Part shown: positions 18,973-27,293 of the stretch, piece by piece
Layout: each line of letters begins with the position of its first letter
How positions within the stretch are numbered: the first letter of the stretch is position 1
DNA from: Propionibacterium sp.
GTDB taxonomy: Bacteria; Actinomycetota; Actinomycetes; Propionibacteriales; Propionibacteriaceae
Reading direction: 5' to 3'
Assembly (NCBI GenBank): GCA_012517405.1
Contig: JAAYVB010000006.1
Coordinates: 1 to 64,000 of the forward strand
DNA: 64,000 nucleotides
Translations under genes and position numbers: made by a program
Notes under the pieces: generated by a model
Seen by the model: the letters and a program-made list of their open reading frames with translations, nothing else
What the model was told of the DNA's origin: nothing
The model's database searches: none

Positions 18973-19251
18973 ATGGGAGATGCACTGGGTCTCATCGAGA
19001 CGAAGGGTTACGTCGGCGCTGTCGAAGCTGCCGACGCCATGGTCAAGGCGGCCAACGTGCGGCTGATCGGCTACCAGAAGATCGGTGCCGGCCTGGTCAC
19101 CGTCATGGTCCGCGGGGATGTCGGCGCCGTCAAGGCTGCCGTGGACGCCGGCCAGGTCGCTGCCGCCCGCGTCGGTGAAGAGGTCGTCAGCACTCACGTC
19201 ATTCCGCGGCCGCACAACGACGTCGAGTCACTGCTGCCCAAGCAGGCCTGA
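18973..19251 (+). CDS. pduJ: PduJ, hexameric microcompartment shell protein
   Basis: 92-residue single BMC-domain protein, a close paralogue of PduA in the same operon (both end in HVIPRPH.DVES.LP). PduJ is a major shell tile able to form facets and tubes. [20 protein letters not shown] at the start is canonical, and AGGAGAGGAAG before it supports the ATG. Located between pduK and pduL, the usual order. Confidence 0.94.
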   Translation: MGDALGLIETKGYVGAVEAADAMVKAANVRLIGYQKIGAGLVTVMVRGDVGAVKAAVDAGQVAAARVGEEVVSTHVIPRPHNDVESLLPKQA

Positions 19252-19252
19252 G

Positions 19253-19897
19253 ATGGCGTTGGACACCGCGGTACTCGTCGACGAGATCACCCGAAAGATC
19301 TGGGATCGTCTCGAGTGCCTGATGGACCCGACACGGATCGTCGTCGGCGTCTCGAACCGACACGTGCATCTGAACGAGGCGGATCTCAAGACGCTCTTCG
19401 GTCTGGACGCGCTGACGATCTTTCGTCAGGTACGCCAACCCAACGAGTTCGCGGCCGAGCAGTTCGTGACCGTGCACGGCCCGAAGGCCTCGTTGGAGAA
19501 GGTCCGTGCCATGGGTCCGTGCCGAGCGAAGAGCCAAGTGGAGTTGAGCCGGACCGACTGCTATGCGCTGGGCGTGAAGGCACCGGTCATCCAGTCCGGC
19601 CACCTCGACAGCGCTACCCCGATCGATATCGAGGGTCCGCTCGGAAGCATTCACCTCGAGCACGGCGCGATGGTCGCCGCCCGGCACGTTCACCTCGGGC
19701 CGGCCGACGCTGCCGCGCTCGGCGTGAAGGACCAGGACCTCGTCAAGTTCGCCTTCGGTGGTCAGCGGGGCGGGGTGCTGGACAACTTCATCGTCCGAGT
19801 GAAGGCCGATTGGGTGCCCGAGATTCATCTGGACACCGACGAGGCCAACGCGCTCGGTTTGAAGCAAGGCGATTTCGGAAAGTTGATCAAGAAGTGA
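19253..19897 (+). CDS. pduL: PduL, phosphotransacylase of the microcompartment
   Basis: 214-residue phosphate propanoyltransferase converting propionyl-CoA to propionyl-phosphate and recycling CoA within the shell. The zinc-binding histidines appear in VSNRHVHLN and ARHVHLGPADA, hallmarks of the PduL family. The first 20 residues (MALDTAVLVDEITRKIWDRL) could be a targeting helix as in other PduL proteins. The ATG at 19253 follows the pduJ stop directly. No propionate kinase gene was found in the window to use the product. Confidence 0.93.
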   Translation: MALDTAVLVDEITRKIWDRLECLMDPTRIVVGVSNRHVHLNEADLKTLFGLDALTIFRQVRQPNEFAAEQFVTVHGPKASLEKVRAMGPCRAKSQVELSRTDCYALGVKAPVIQSGHLDSATPIDIEGPLGSIHLEHGAMVAARHVHLGPADAAALGVKDQDLVKFAFGGQRGGVLDNFIVRVKADWVPEIHLDTDEANALGLKQGDFGKLIKK

Positions 19898-19905
19898 GTC
19901 TCATC

Positions 19906-20742
19906 ATGGCGAACCGGAGCACCGAGACGTCCGAAGCAGCGATCCGCCGCTTCGCGCAGTTGGTACGCACCGGTGAGGTCGAGGATTACAGCGGCGAACT
20001 GCGGCTGGGGATCGACCTGGGAACCGCGAACATCGTCGCCTCGGTGGTGGACGCGGATGACCGTCCGGTCGCCGGAGGCTGGGTGCACTCCACTGTGGTG
20101 CGTGATGGCATCGTCGTCGATTGGCTCGGTGCCACCACCGCAGTGCGAAACCTCACCCAGGACCTCGAAGCCCGGCTCGGGTATGAGTTCACCGCGGCGT
20201 CCGCCTCCATTCCGCCCGGAGTCGGCGGCGCCACCGCCACGATCTTCCGCAACGTCGTCGAGGCCGCCAATCTGGACCTGACCGAATTGGTGGACGAGCC
20301 GGTCGCCGCGGCCCGGGTGCTGGGGATGACCGACGGAGCGGTGATCGACATCGGTCACGGCACCACCGGAGTATCGGTGCTTGACCACGGCACGGTCGTC
20401 TTGTCGGTGGACGAGCCCACCGGCGGTCACCATATGACTCTGGTGTTGGCCGGCAATCACGGTATCGGCTACGACGAGGCCGAGGCCTTGAAGAAGGATC
20501 CTGCCAGCCAGCGCTTGGTGCAGGGCGTGATCCGTCCCACTCTGGAACGGATGGCCACCATCGCTGCGACTGCGCTGGGCGACCGGGATGTGCCGGTCGT
20601 CTACCTCGTCGGAGGTTCCAGCTCGTTCGACAACGCGCCCGCAGTATTCACAACCCGACTGGGACGCCCGGTGATCCGGCCGGTGGAGCCGCTTTTCATC
20701 ACCCCGTTGGGAGTCCCCATGAGCGAGCCGAGCCATGACTGA
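19906..20742 (+). CDS. eutJ: EutJ-type Hsp70-like chaperone of the microcompartment
   Basis: 278-residue ASKHA-fold protein of the EutJ family, which accompanies ethanolamine and some propanediol operons and is thought to act as a chaperone or reactivator. The phosphate loops LGIDLGTANIVASVVD (about residue 30) and VIDIGHGTTGVSVL are visible, as is the VYLVGGSSSF adenosine motif. A protein of this family at this place is also known from the pdu operons of Gram-positive bacteria. The ATG at 19906 follows pduL by 8 bases; it overlaps the next gene by 8 bases. Exact client is unknown. Confidence 0.85.
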   Translation: MANRSTETSEAAIRRFAQLVRTGEVEDYSGELRLGIDLGTANIVASVVDADDRPVAGGWVHSTVVRDGIVVDWLGATTAVRNLTQDLEARLGYEFTAASASIPPGVGGATATIFRNVVEAANLDLTELVDEPVAAARVLGMTDGAVIDIGHGTTGVSVLDHGTVVLSVDEPTGGHHMTLVLAGNHGIGYDEAEALKKDPASQRLVQGVIRPTLERMATIAATALGDRDVPVVYLVGGSSSFDNAPAVFTTRLGRPVIRPVEPLFITPLGVPMSEPSHD

Positions 20743-21562
20743 AGACGAACTTAAGACGATCATCCGGCAGGTCATTGCCGATCTGCTGGCCCCTGCCCCC
20801 CGCCGCGCACTGGTCTTGTTCACCGGCGGCCTGATCGGTTTCGAGGACGCCATCGCCAGCCTGCAGCGGCTGCAGGCAACCGGCGTACAACTCGACTGCA
20901 TTCAGACCCCCAGCGCCCAGCGGGTTCTCGACCAGCGGCTGATCGCCTCGGTCGGTATGCGTGATGTGACCAAGAACCTGGTCACCGATCACGACATGCT
21001 GATCCTCCCGACCCTCACCGCCAACATCGCGGCCAAGGTCGCGCACGGCATCGCCGACTGCCTGGCAAGCAACGTGACCGCCGAGTTCATCATGAGCAAC
21101 CGTGCGATCGTGGCCTCGAAGTCACCGGTCTGCCCTGATAGCAGTGGCAAGAAGCAGTGGTATCCGAACATTCCTGCCGGCTACGCCGACCTGCTGCGCG
21201 GCAATCTCGCGACGCTGGCTTCGTTCGGGGTCCGCCTGGCCGAAGCTCGAGCGCTGTGCCGGACCGCGATCGCCGCTTTCGAAGCCCGCGACCGCCTGCA
21301 ACGGGGACCGTTGGTGGCCGCTCTGGGAACAACGGCTGCTGGGCTGTCGGCCGCTGCTGACAAGCACGCGGTCCTGCCCGCGGTCGCCGCGTCGGCTCCC
21401 GCCGGCAACGTCGTGGTCTGCCATGACAGACTGCTCAGCCAGCGGCTCGTCCAGCAACTCCCGGAGGGCACCGAACTGCATGTCGCGGCGAACACCGTGA
21501 TCACCGCGCTCGCGCAGGACACCGCAGCTGCCCGCTCCATCCGAATCCTACGAGAGGGCTGA
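20735..21562 (+). CDS. pduM: PduM-like protein with an inserted flavoprotein-type domain
   Basis: 275 residues. The N-terminal helix MTEDELKTIIRQVIADLL and the C-terminal VITALAQDTAAARSIRILR resemble the two ends of PduM, a structural protein needed for proper compartment assembly, and the position in the operon matches. The middle (about residues 25-175) is extra: RRALVLFTGGLIGFEDAI, MLILPTLTANIAAKVAHGIAD and the following MSNRAIVASKSP resemble flavoprotein/PPC-decarboxylase folds that bind FMN. Enteric PduM is only about 160 residues. A redox or scaffold role is possible; FMN binding is not shown. It overlaps eutJ by 8 bases. Confidence 0.7.
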   Translation: MTEDELKTIIRQVIADLLAPAPRRALVLFTGGLIGFEDAIASLQRLQATGVQLDCIQTPSAQRVLDQRLIASVGMRDVTKNLVTDHDMLILPTLTANIAAKVAHGIADCLASNVTAEFIMSNRAIVASKSPVCPDSSGKKQWYPNIPAGYADLLRGNLATLASFGVRLAEARALCRTAIAAFEARDRLQRGPLVAALGTTAAGLSAAADKHAVLPAVAASAPAGNVVVCHDRLLSQRLVQQLPEGTELHVAANTVITALAQDTAAARSIRILREG

Positions 21563-21566
21563 TCCG

Positions 21567-21836
21567 ATGTTCTTGGCCAAGGTGCGCGGAACCGTCGTGT
21601 CGACGAGCAAGGACGAGCGGCTGGTCGGCTTCAAGCTGCTCATCATCCAGCGGATCGACATCGACGAAAACTACGTGGGTATCCCCGAGGTCGCGGTTGA
21701 CACCGTCGGAGCCGGTATCGGCGCGGTCGTCATCGTGACGAAGGGAAGCTCGGCGCGCTTCGCCGCCGCCCGCAGCGACTCCCCCATCGACTCGACGATC
21801 GTCGGGATCGTCGACACCACAGAGATCGCGGGATAG
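21567..21836 (+). CDS. pduN: PduN, pentameric vertex shell protein (EutN/CcmL family)
   Basis: 89-residue EutN/CcmL-type protein that caps the vertices of the icosahedral shell as a pentamer. MFLAKVRGTVVSTSKDERL at the start and the GAGIGAVVIVTKGSSAR stretch are canonical. The ATG follows the previous stop by 4 bases and precedes pduO by 2 bases. With PduA, B, J and K this completes a minimal shell set. Confidence 0.94.
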   Translation: MFLAKVRGTVVSTSKDERLVGFKLLIIQRIDIDENYVGIPEVAVDTVGAGIGAVVIVTKGSSARFAAARSDSPIDSTIVGIVDTTEIAG

Positions 21837-21838
21837 CC

Positions 21839-22867
21839 ATGCCGCAGATCTACACGCGAACCGGGGACAAGGGCACGACCGGGCTGTTCGGTGCCTCCCG
21901 CGTCCCGAAGCAGGATGTGGCTGTCGAGGCCTACGGCACCGTCGACGAAGCGAACTCCTCGATCGGCGAGGCCAAGGCGCTGGCCACCGATGAGCAGACC
22001 CGGGAGCAGCTGCACGCGATTCAGCGTCGGCTGTTTGTCCTCGGCGCCGAATTGGCCAGTGACGACAAGGGCCGCGCGATGCTCATCGACAAGATCACCG
22101 ATGACGACATCGCCGGACTCGAAACGCTGATCGACAGCTGCCTGGCCGTCACCGGCCCCCAGAAGGGCTTCATCATCCCCGGCCGCGATCTGCTGTCGGC
22201 CGCCTTGCACCGGGCGCGGACGGTGACCCGGCGGGCCGAGCGTCGCGTGCTGACGATGTCCGAGACCCGCGAGGTGCGTCCCGAAGTCGTCAAGTATCTG
22301 AACCGTCTTTCGGACACCCTCTACGCGCTGGCTCGACTGGCCGAACATCGGCACGACCTCACCGAGATCAAGAAGATCGTCCGGGAGTCGGTCGCCAAGG
22401 CCCTGGAGGCTGATCAGCTGGTCGCTGAGACGCCCACCGGCGAGGGCTTCGGCTTGGATCACTACGACCTGGACGTGCTCAAGCAGATGGCCGAGGCGGT
22501 CGAGAGCAAGGCCCATCAGATGGGGCTGCCGGTCGTCTTCGCGGGTGTCGACGACGGCGGCAACCTGATGCTGCTGCACCGGATGGCGGGCTCGCTGCTC
22601 GTCAGTCTCAACACCGCGGTCAACAAGGCTTATACCGCGGCTGCTTTCCAGCAGCCGACGGCAGATCTCAAGGACCCGTCATCACCGACGGGTGATATTC
22701 CCGGCATTCAGAACTTCGAAGACGGACGCGTGGTCGTCTTCGGGGGCGGATTGCCGATCTTCGTTGATGGGCGGCTCGCCGGTGGCATCGGCGTATCGGG
22801 TGGCACGCCGGACGAGGACTCCATCATGGTCAAGCACGCACTGAGCGCAGTTCGGAAGGCGAGGTAG
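21839..22867 (+). CDS. pduO: PduO, corrinoid adenosyltransferase with GlcG/HbpS-like domain
   Basis: 342-residue two-domain protein. Residues 1 to about 185 are a PduO-type ATP:cob(I)alamin adenosyltransferase (IYTRTGDKGTTGLFG near the N-terminus; SDTLYALARLAE at its end), making coenzyme B12 for PduCDE. Residues about 200-342 are a GlcG/HbpS-like domain, which in some relatives binds haem. No cobalamin reductase PduS is encoded nearby, so cob(II)alamin reduction must rely on another protein or on the flavoprotein-like PduM. Confidence 0.93.
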   Translation: MPQIYTRTGDKGTTGLFGASRVPKQDVAVEAYGTVDEANSSIGEAKALATDEQTREQLHAIQRRLFVLGAELASDDKGRAMLIDKITDDDIAGLETLIDSCLAVTGPQKGFIIPGRDLLSAALHRARTVTRRAERRVLTMSETREVRPEVVKYLNRLSDTLYALARLAEHRHDLTEIKKIVRESVAKALEADQLVAETPTGEGFGLDHYDLDVLKQMAEAVESKAHQMGLPVVFAGVDDGGNLMLLHRMAGSLLVSLNTAVNKAYTAAAFQQPTADLKDPSSPTGDIPGIQNFEDGRVVVFGGGLPIFVDGRLAGGIGVSGGTPDEDSIMVKHALSAVRKAR

Positions 22868-22869
22868 AA

Positions 22870-24273
22870 ATGTCCACCATCAGCCCGGATCTGGTCCGGC
22901 AGGTCATCGAGGATGTCGTCAAGGAGGTCGTCGCCAAGGCGCAATCCCAGGCGGGGGCCGGCGATGGCATCTTCTCTGACATGGACTCGGCTATCAGCGC
23001 CGCCGACAAGGCGTGGCGGCAGTATCTGGACTGCTCCATGAAAGACCGCGCGCGCTTCATTCAGGCGGTGCGCGACGTCTCCTCACTGGACGAGAACGTC
23101 GAGTACATGGCCAAGGCCACCGTCGAGGAGACCGGCATGGGCCGCGTCGACGACAAGATCTTCAAGAACAAGGCTGCCGCGCTGCAGACTCCCGGCCTCG
23201 AAGATCTGACCACCGAGGCCTGGTCGGGCGACGACGGCCTGACCACCTTGGAGCTGTCCCCCTTCGGTGTCATCGGCGCGATCACTCCGACCACCAATCC
23301 GACCGAGACGGTGATCAACAACGTCATCGGCATGCTGGCGGCCGGAAACGCGGTCGTGTTCAGCCCGCACCCGCGCGCCACCAAGATCACCCAGTGGCTG
23401 ATCCGCAAGATCAACGCGGCGCTGGCCGTCGCCGGCGCGCCGGCCAATCTGGTGGTGACCGTGGCGGAACCCTCCATTGAGAACACCAACGCGATGATGG
23501 CGCATCCCAAGGTCCGGATGCTGGTGGCCACCGGTGGCGCCGGCATCGTCAAGGCAGTGCTGTCGAGCGGCAAGAAGGCCATCGGTGCAGGCGCCGGAAA
23601 CCCACCGGTCGTTGTCGATCAGACCGCCGATATCGTCCGCGCTGCCCGCGACATCGTCAACGGGGCTTCGTTCGACAACAACCTGCCGTGCACCGCCGAG
23701 AAGGAGGTCCTGGCTGTCGAGTGCGTCGTCGACCTGCTGAAGTTCGAGATGTTGAAGAACGGCGCCTACGAGCTGAAGGACCAGGCCAAGATCGCCGAGT
23801 TGGCGGCGATGGTCGCCAAGGACGGCCACGCCGCCACCGGATGTGTGGGCAAGGACGCAGCAGTGCTGCTGGACGCGATCGGTATCGAGGCTCCTCAGGG
23901 CACGCGGCTGATCATCGCCGAGGTGCCGTTCGAGCACCCCTTCGTGCAGACCGAACTGATGATGCCGATCCTGGGCATCGTCCGCGTAAAGAACGTGGAC
24001 GAAGCCATCGATCTGGCTGTCGAGGCCGAGCATGGCAATCGCCACACCGCGATCATGCATTCGGCCGATGTGAACGCGCTGACCAAGATGGCCAAGCGCA
24101 TTCAGACCACGATCTTTGTGAAGAACGGGCCGTCATACGCGGGTATCGGTCTTGGTGGCGAGGGTTACACGACCTTCACCATCGCCGGACCCACCGGCGA
24201 GGGACTCACGTCAGCGCGATGCTACGCCCGGCGTCGTCGCTGCGTCCTCGTCGGCGGCATGAACGTCCGCTGA
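22870..24273 (+). CDS. pduP: PduP, CoA-acylating propionaldehyde dehydrogenase
   Basis: 467-residue aldehyde dehydrogenase that oxidises propionaldehyde to propionyl-CoA with NAD+. The catalytic cysteine is Cys274 in DNNLPCTAEKEVL. The N-terminal helix SPDLVRQVIEDVVKEVVAKA followed by a Gly/Ala linker is the encapsulation peptide. The GAGNPPVVVDQTADI loop is typical of EutE/PduP proteins. Last gene of the operon, 2 bases after pduO; a strong hairpin terminator follows. Confidence 0.95.
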   Translation: MSTISPDLVRQVIEDVVKEVVAKAQSQAGAGDGIFSDMDSAISAADKAWRQYLDCSMKDRARFIQAVRDVSSLDENVEYMAKATVEETGMGRVDDKIFKNKAAALQTPGLEDLTTEAWSGDDGLTTLELSPFGVIGAITPTTNPTETVINNVIGMLAAGNAVVFSPHPRATKITQWLIRKINAALAVAGAPANLVVTVAEPSIENTNAMMAHPKVRMLVATGGAGIVKAVLSSGKKAIGAGAGNPPVVVDQTADIVRAARDIVNGASFDNNLPCTAEKEVLAVECVVDLLKFEMLKNGAYELKDQAKIAELAAMVAKDGHAATGCVGKDAAVLLDAIGIEAPQGTRLIIAEVPFEHPFVQTELMMPILGIVRVKNVDEAIDLAVEAEHGNRHTAIMHSADVNALTKMAKRIQTTIFVKNGPSYAGIGLGGEGYTTFTIAGPTGEGLTSARCYARRRRCVLVGGMNVR

Positions 24274-24292
24274 TTCACTTCCCCTCCCTGAA

Positions 24293-24337
24293 GATGCCGT
24301 TGTGCACCGGCCTATCCAACCGGTGCGCAACGGCATC
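24293..24337 (+). terminator. Strong hairpin terminator after pduP
   Basis: Bases 24293-24310 pair with 24320-24337 over 18 bp (one G-U pair) around a 9-base loop. There is no long T-run, which is common in high-GC actinobacteria. It lies 20 bases after the pduP stop and probably ends the roughly 15-kb pdu transcript. Confidence 0.8.
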
Positions 24338-24386
24338 TATCGTCGTCCGGACCGCCCAACCGCCCGACGACGAGCGCACAAATGAC

Positions 24387-24414
24387 GGGGACCCGCGCAC
24401 TTGCACGGGTCCCC
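24387..24414 (-). terminator. Hairpin terminator facing the convergent membrane-protein gene
   Basis: GGGGACCCG (24387-24395) and CGGGTCCCC (24406-24414) form a perfect 9-bp stem with a 10-base loop. It sits 40 bases past the end of the minus-strand gene and, with the pduP hairpin, insulates the two convergent transcripts. Confidence 0.65.
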
Positions 24415-24454
24415 GAGATCAGTTGCCCATGTCGTCCGGGCAGCGATCAACCGA

Positions 24455-25387
24455 TCAGAACAGGCCTGCGATGGCCAGGACGACCACGGTCATCGGCCAG
24501 ATGGCGCTGGCGGGCGGGTCGACGTGGGTGTCGCCACGGATCTGCCAGAGCCTGGAGAATGCCTCACCGGCCAGCCCGGAGACGATGCCGAAGCAGGTAC
24601 CGATCAGCACCGCGGCGAGCGGGCTGCCGGTGATCGTGAGGAAGTTGGCGGCACCCAGCGCCGCGATCAGCGTCATGTGGTGGGTGACCGGCACCGCGGC
24701 GCCCAGAGTCAGGAAGACCAGCGATGTCGCCGAGACGCCGAAACCGAGCAGGACGACGCTGCCCGCCGCCTCCGGGAATGCCTGAGTGAGCGCCACCGTG
24801 GCCCAGGCGGACAGCAGGCCCACCCCGAGGCTCAGGATGGCCGCATTGCCCCAGCCTTCCTGGTAGCGCACCCAGCAGTCCTTGTCGTTGGGCCTGAACT
24901 TTGCCGAACCGGTGAGACCTTCGCTGTTGGTGCCGATGATGCCGGTCTTGCCGAAGATCAGGCGGGCAGCGATGCCACTGATGACCACGGTGATGCCGGG
25001 CAGGTCGGTATGGGTGCCCAGCCAGGGGATGATGCTGACGATGTCGTGAACGATCAGGCCGCCGACGCCGAAAAGTCCGCCGACCAGCAGCACGTCCGGC
25101 TTGGCCAGGCTCACCAATGGCGTGGCGATGTCGCGCACGCCGCTCAGGTAGCCCCGGCGGTATGCGTACGCGGCAGCTCCGACGCCGCCGGCGAACGAGA
25201 TGTGCGGGCCGAAGAACGGGCCGAACGAGATGAGGCTGATCCATGAAGCGTCACCTGTGGAGATGGCGATGGCGATGCCGGCCAGCAACGTGATGCCCAC
25301 AAAGGAGAAGGCGAAAAGAGCCCCGAAGGCGGCCCCAAGGAAGCCACCCCCAAAGGCTGCTAGATAAACGAGAATATCGGTGGTCAC
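24455..25387 (-). CDS. Unknown multi-pass membrane protein next to the pdu operon
   Basis: 310 residues with about nine to ten hydrophobic segments and many Gly-rich helix contacts (AAFGGGFLGAAFGALFAF, AGGVGAAAYA, ISGIAARLIFGKTGIIG). A hydrophilic loop of about 35 residues lies near the middle (TGSAKFRPNDKDCWVRYQ). The start is GTG at 25387 with AAGGGGAG upstream. I do not recognise the family. It is convergent with the pdu operon and could be a solute transporter; the operon itself has no PduF-type diffusion facilitator, but a link is only inferred from position. Confidence 0.7.
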   Translation of the reverse strand: MTTDILVYLAAFGGGFLGAAFGALFAFSFVGITLLAGIAIAISTGDASWISLISFGPFFGPHISFAGGVGAAAYAYRRGYLSGVRDIATPLVSLAKPDVLLVGGLFGVGGLIVHDIVSIIPWLGTHTDLPGITVVISGIAARLIFGKTGIIGTNSEGLTGSAKFRPNDKDCWVRYQEGWGNAAILSLGVGLLSAWATVALTQAFPEAAGSVVLLGFGVSATSLVFLTLGAAVPVTHHMTLIAALGAANFLTITGSPLAAVLIGTCFGIVSGLAGEAFSRLWQIRGDTHVDPPASAIWPMTVVVLAIAGLF

Positions 25388-25850
25388 GATGGCTCCCCTT
25401 AATACGAAAGACGAAACAGCAAGTCGGACGAGGCAGTCTGCGCAGACCCCTTATTGCGCCGTGCCTGCTGGATTCCCGGCATGGCGAGCACCACAGCCCT
25501 GCTCAATTCGGGTCTCCTCTTTGCCGCTTCTTTGCGAAACGCAACATCAAAGGCATGCGTCCGGCAGTATCAGCTATCGTCAGCGCAAGCGTCTATCGCG
25601 GGGCACAAAACCTCTGACGAGGACGTTAGCAATGCGGTCTTTGCGGCGCTATTACCTCGCCGGTACGAGAGTGATTCGTACCCCTTTCAGGCGCATATCT
25701 GTTAGCCCCTGAAGGGCGGGCTCGTCGATCGAAGCCGGACGCGCCCAAATCGTGTCCGAGAATCGCAGATTTGTATCACTGCCTCGTCCGGCCGGCCGAC
25801 GTGCGACTGGGATACTGCAGAACACGCCGCTCGGCCGTAGGTTTGTACCC
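25388..25850. other. Intergenic region without a recognisable gene
   Basis: This 463-base divergent gap is lower in GC than its surroundings. It must contain promoters for the membrane protein (left) and the HAD gene (right). The only structure noted is an imperfect stem, CCCTTTCAGG (25682-25691) with CCTGAAGGG (25708-25716). Short open frames here have no similarity or ribosome sites worth calling. Confidence 0.5.
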
Positions 25851-26633
25851 ATGAAGAGGACTCCTCGCGACATCGAATGCTGGCTGACCGACAAAGATGG
25901 CGTACTGCTCCAAGGCGACGTCCCCCTCCCGGGTGCCTCCGATCTGATCAACTGCTGGGTTGACACCTCGCGCCGCTTCCTGATGCTGACCAACGACTCG
26001 AGCTACACCGCCCGGGATCTTTCGGCCCGTCTCGAGCAGGCTGGGCTGATCGTCCCCGAGGAGAATCTGTGGACCTCGGCACTTGCGACCGCCGACTTCC
26101 TGGCCGGCCAGCATCCCGGAGCACGGCTCTATGTCGTCGGCGAGGTCGGCCTGACCACGGCCCTGCACGATGCCGGCTTCGTCATGGTCGAGGAGGATCC
26201 CGACTACGTCGTGGTCGGCGAGACCCGCACGTACTCCTTCGAGGCGATCACCATGGCGATCAATCACATCATCGGCGGTGCCCGCTTCATCGCAACGAAC
26301 CCCGACACGCTCGGCACCAGCCCGACGGGCGTGCTGCCCGCCACCGGTTCGGTCATCGCCCTCATCACGGCGGCGACAAATCGTCATCCCTATGTCGTCG
26401 GCAAGCCCAATCCGATGATGTTCCGCAGTGCGATGAACCGCATCAAGGCGCACAGCGAAACCACGGCCATGATCGGCGATCGTATGGATACCGACATCGT
26501 TGCCGGCATCGAGGCAGGGTTGTTCACCGTGCTCGTCCTCACCGGCATCACCGGACGCAAGGACCTGGAGCGTTTCCCCTATCGTCCGAACCTGGTGGTG
26601 GAGTCGGCGGCAGCACTACGCAAGATGCTGTGA
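25851..26633 (+). CDS. HAD-IIA family sugar/nucleotide phosphatase (NagD-like)
   Basis: 260-residue hydrolase of the haloacid dehalogenase superfamily, subclass IIA. The nucleophile motif reads LTDKDGVLL (Asp-x-Asp-Gly), motif II LMLTNDSS, and the C-terminal acidic motif IGDRMDTDIVAGIEAG. The cap domain lies between about residues 85 and 185. The ATG at 25851 is taken because it places MKRTPRDIECWLTDKDG at the normal family start; an upstream ATG at 25752 adds an unrelated stretch. Substrate is likely a small phosphate ester (NagD relatives act on nucleotides or phosphoglycolate), not determinable here. Its 3' end overlaps that of the TetR gene by 18 bases. Confidence 0.85.
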   Translation: MKRTPRDIECWLTDKDGVLLQGDVPLPGASDLINCWVDTSRRFLMLTNDSSYTARDLSARLEQAGLIVPEENLWTSALATADFLAGQHPGARLYVVGEVGLTTALHDAGFVMVEEDPDYVVVGETRTYSFEAITMAINHIIGGARFIATNPDTLGTSPTGVLPATGSVIALITAATNRHPYVVGKPNPMMFRSAMNRIKAHSETTAMIGDRMDTDIVAGIEAGLFTVLVLTGITGRKDLERFPYRPNLVVESAAALRKML

Positions 26634-27230
26634 GCCGGCGCCGATCACGTCCTCGCCGATGATCCGGCTGATCGCAGAACCGATGACGGCGCGGGCCTGA
26701 TCGGGGTTGAGGCTTCCGATGAGCGTGCCCAAGGTGGCGCCGTCGCTCACCGCGATGAGCTCTCGACCCGCCGCGTCCGGATCGGGCAGGTCTGGATCAA
26801 GCTGAGCCAGCAGCGCGGCGGCGCGCTCGGCAGCGCCCGACTTGGCGGATGCCAGGATGGCGGCGATCTGCGGGTCTCGCACGCTGTCCGCGACGAACGA
26901 GTAGAAGACCGCCGTGCCCGTCGGCGATGCCGAGGCATGCGGGATCGGATGGGTCAACAGATCCCAGAGCTCGGCGGCCGGTCCCGTTGCCGCAGTGGCC
27001 TCGGTGTGGATCGACTCGGCGGCGCTGATCATCAGGTCGGCACTCGCCCTGATCAGTTCGTCCTTTGTCGCGAAGTAATGCTGGACGCGCCCCACCGACA
27101 CGCCCGCCCGCGCTGCGACAGCGCGAATCGTGACACCGCTGATGCCGCGCTCGGCGATCACCCGCCACACCGCCAGCAGGATCTCCGTGCTCTTCTGGTC
27201 GTGTCGGCGCAGCGAGGCTTGGTCGGTCAT
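26616..27230 (-). CDS. TetR-family transcriptional regulator
   Basis: 204-residue repressor. The N-terminal helix-turn-helix is clear: VTIRAVAARAGVSVGRVQHYFATKDEL, quoted here only as ending in VGRVQHYFATKDEL. The C-terminal ligand domain is of the TetR_C type with no further motif. The ATG at 27230 gives MTDQASLRRHDQKS; the frame is open upstream but would run through the operators. It is divergent from the alpha/beta hydrolase gene and two 16-bp operators lie between them, so it very likely represses both. The ligand is unknown. Confidence 0.88.
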   Translation of the reverse strand: MTDQASLRRHDQKSTEILLAVWRVIAERGISGVTIRAVAARAGVSVGRVQHYFATKDELIRASADLMISAAESIHTEATAATGPAAELWDLLTHPIPHASASPTGTAVFYSFVADSVRDPQIAAILASAKSGAAERAAALLAQLDPDLPDPDAAGRELIAVSDGATLGTLIGSLNPDQARAVIGSAISRIIGEDVIGAGSQHLA

Positions 27231-27243
27231 CTTGTCAGCGTAG

Positions 27244-27282
27244 CAATACGCACGTACTGTAGAACGCAATACGAATGTATTG
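27244..27282. promoter_or_regulatory. Two tandem TetR operators
   Basis: CAATACGAATGTATTG (27267-27282) is a palindrome with perfect 6-bp arms. A second copy, CAATACGCACGTACTG (27244-27259), has one mismatch. They are 23 bases apart in the 63-base gap between the divergent genes. The proximal copy abuts the GGAGG ribosome site of the hydrolase gene. They are the obvious binding sites for the adjacent TetR regulator. Confidence 0.75.
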
Positions 27283-27293
27283 GAGGCGAGACG

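Noticed and set aside
25454..25705. Small 83-codon frame in the 25388-25850 gap
   Set aside because: No ribosome site, no recognisable similarity, and a composition unlike coding sequence of this genome.
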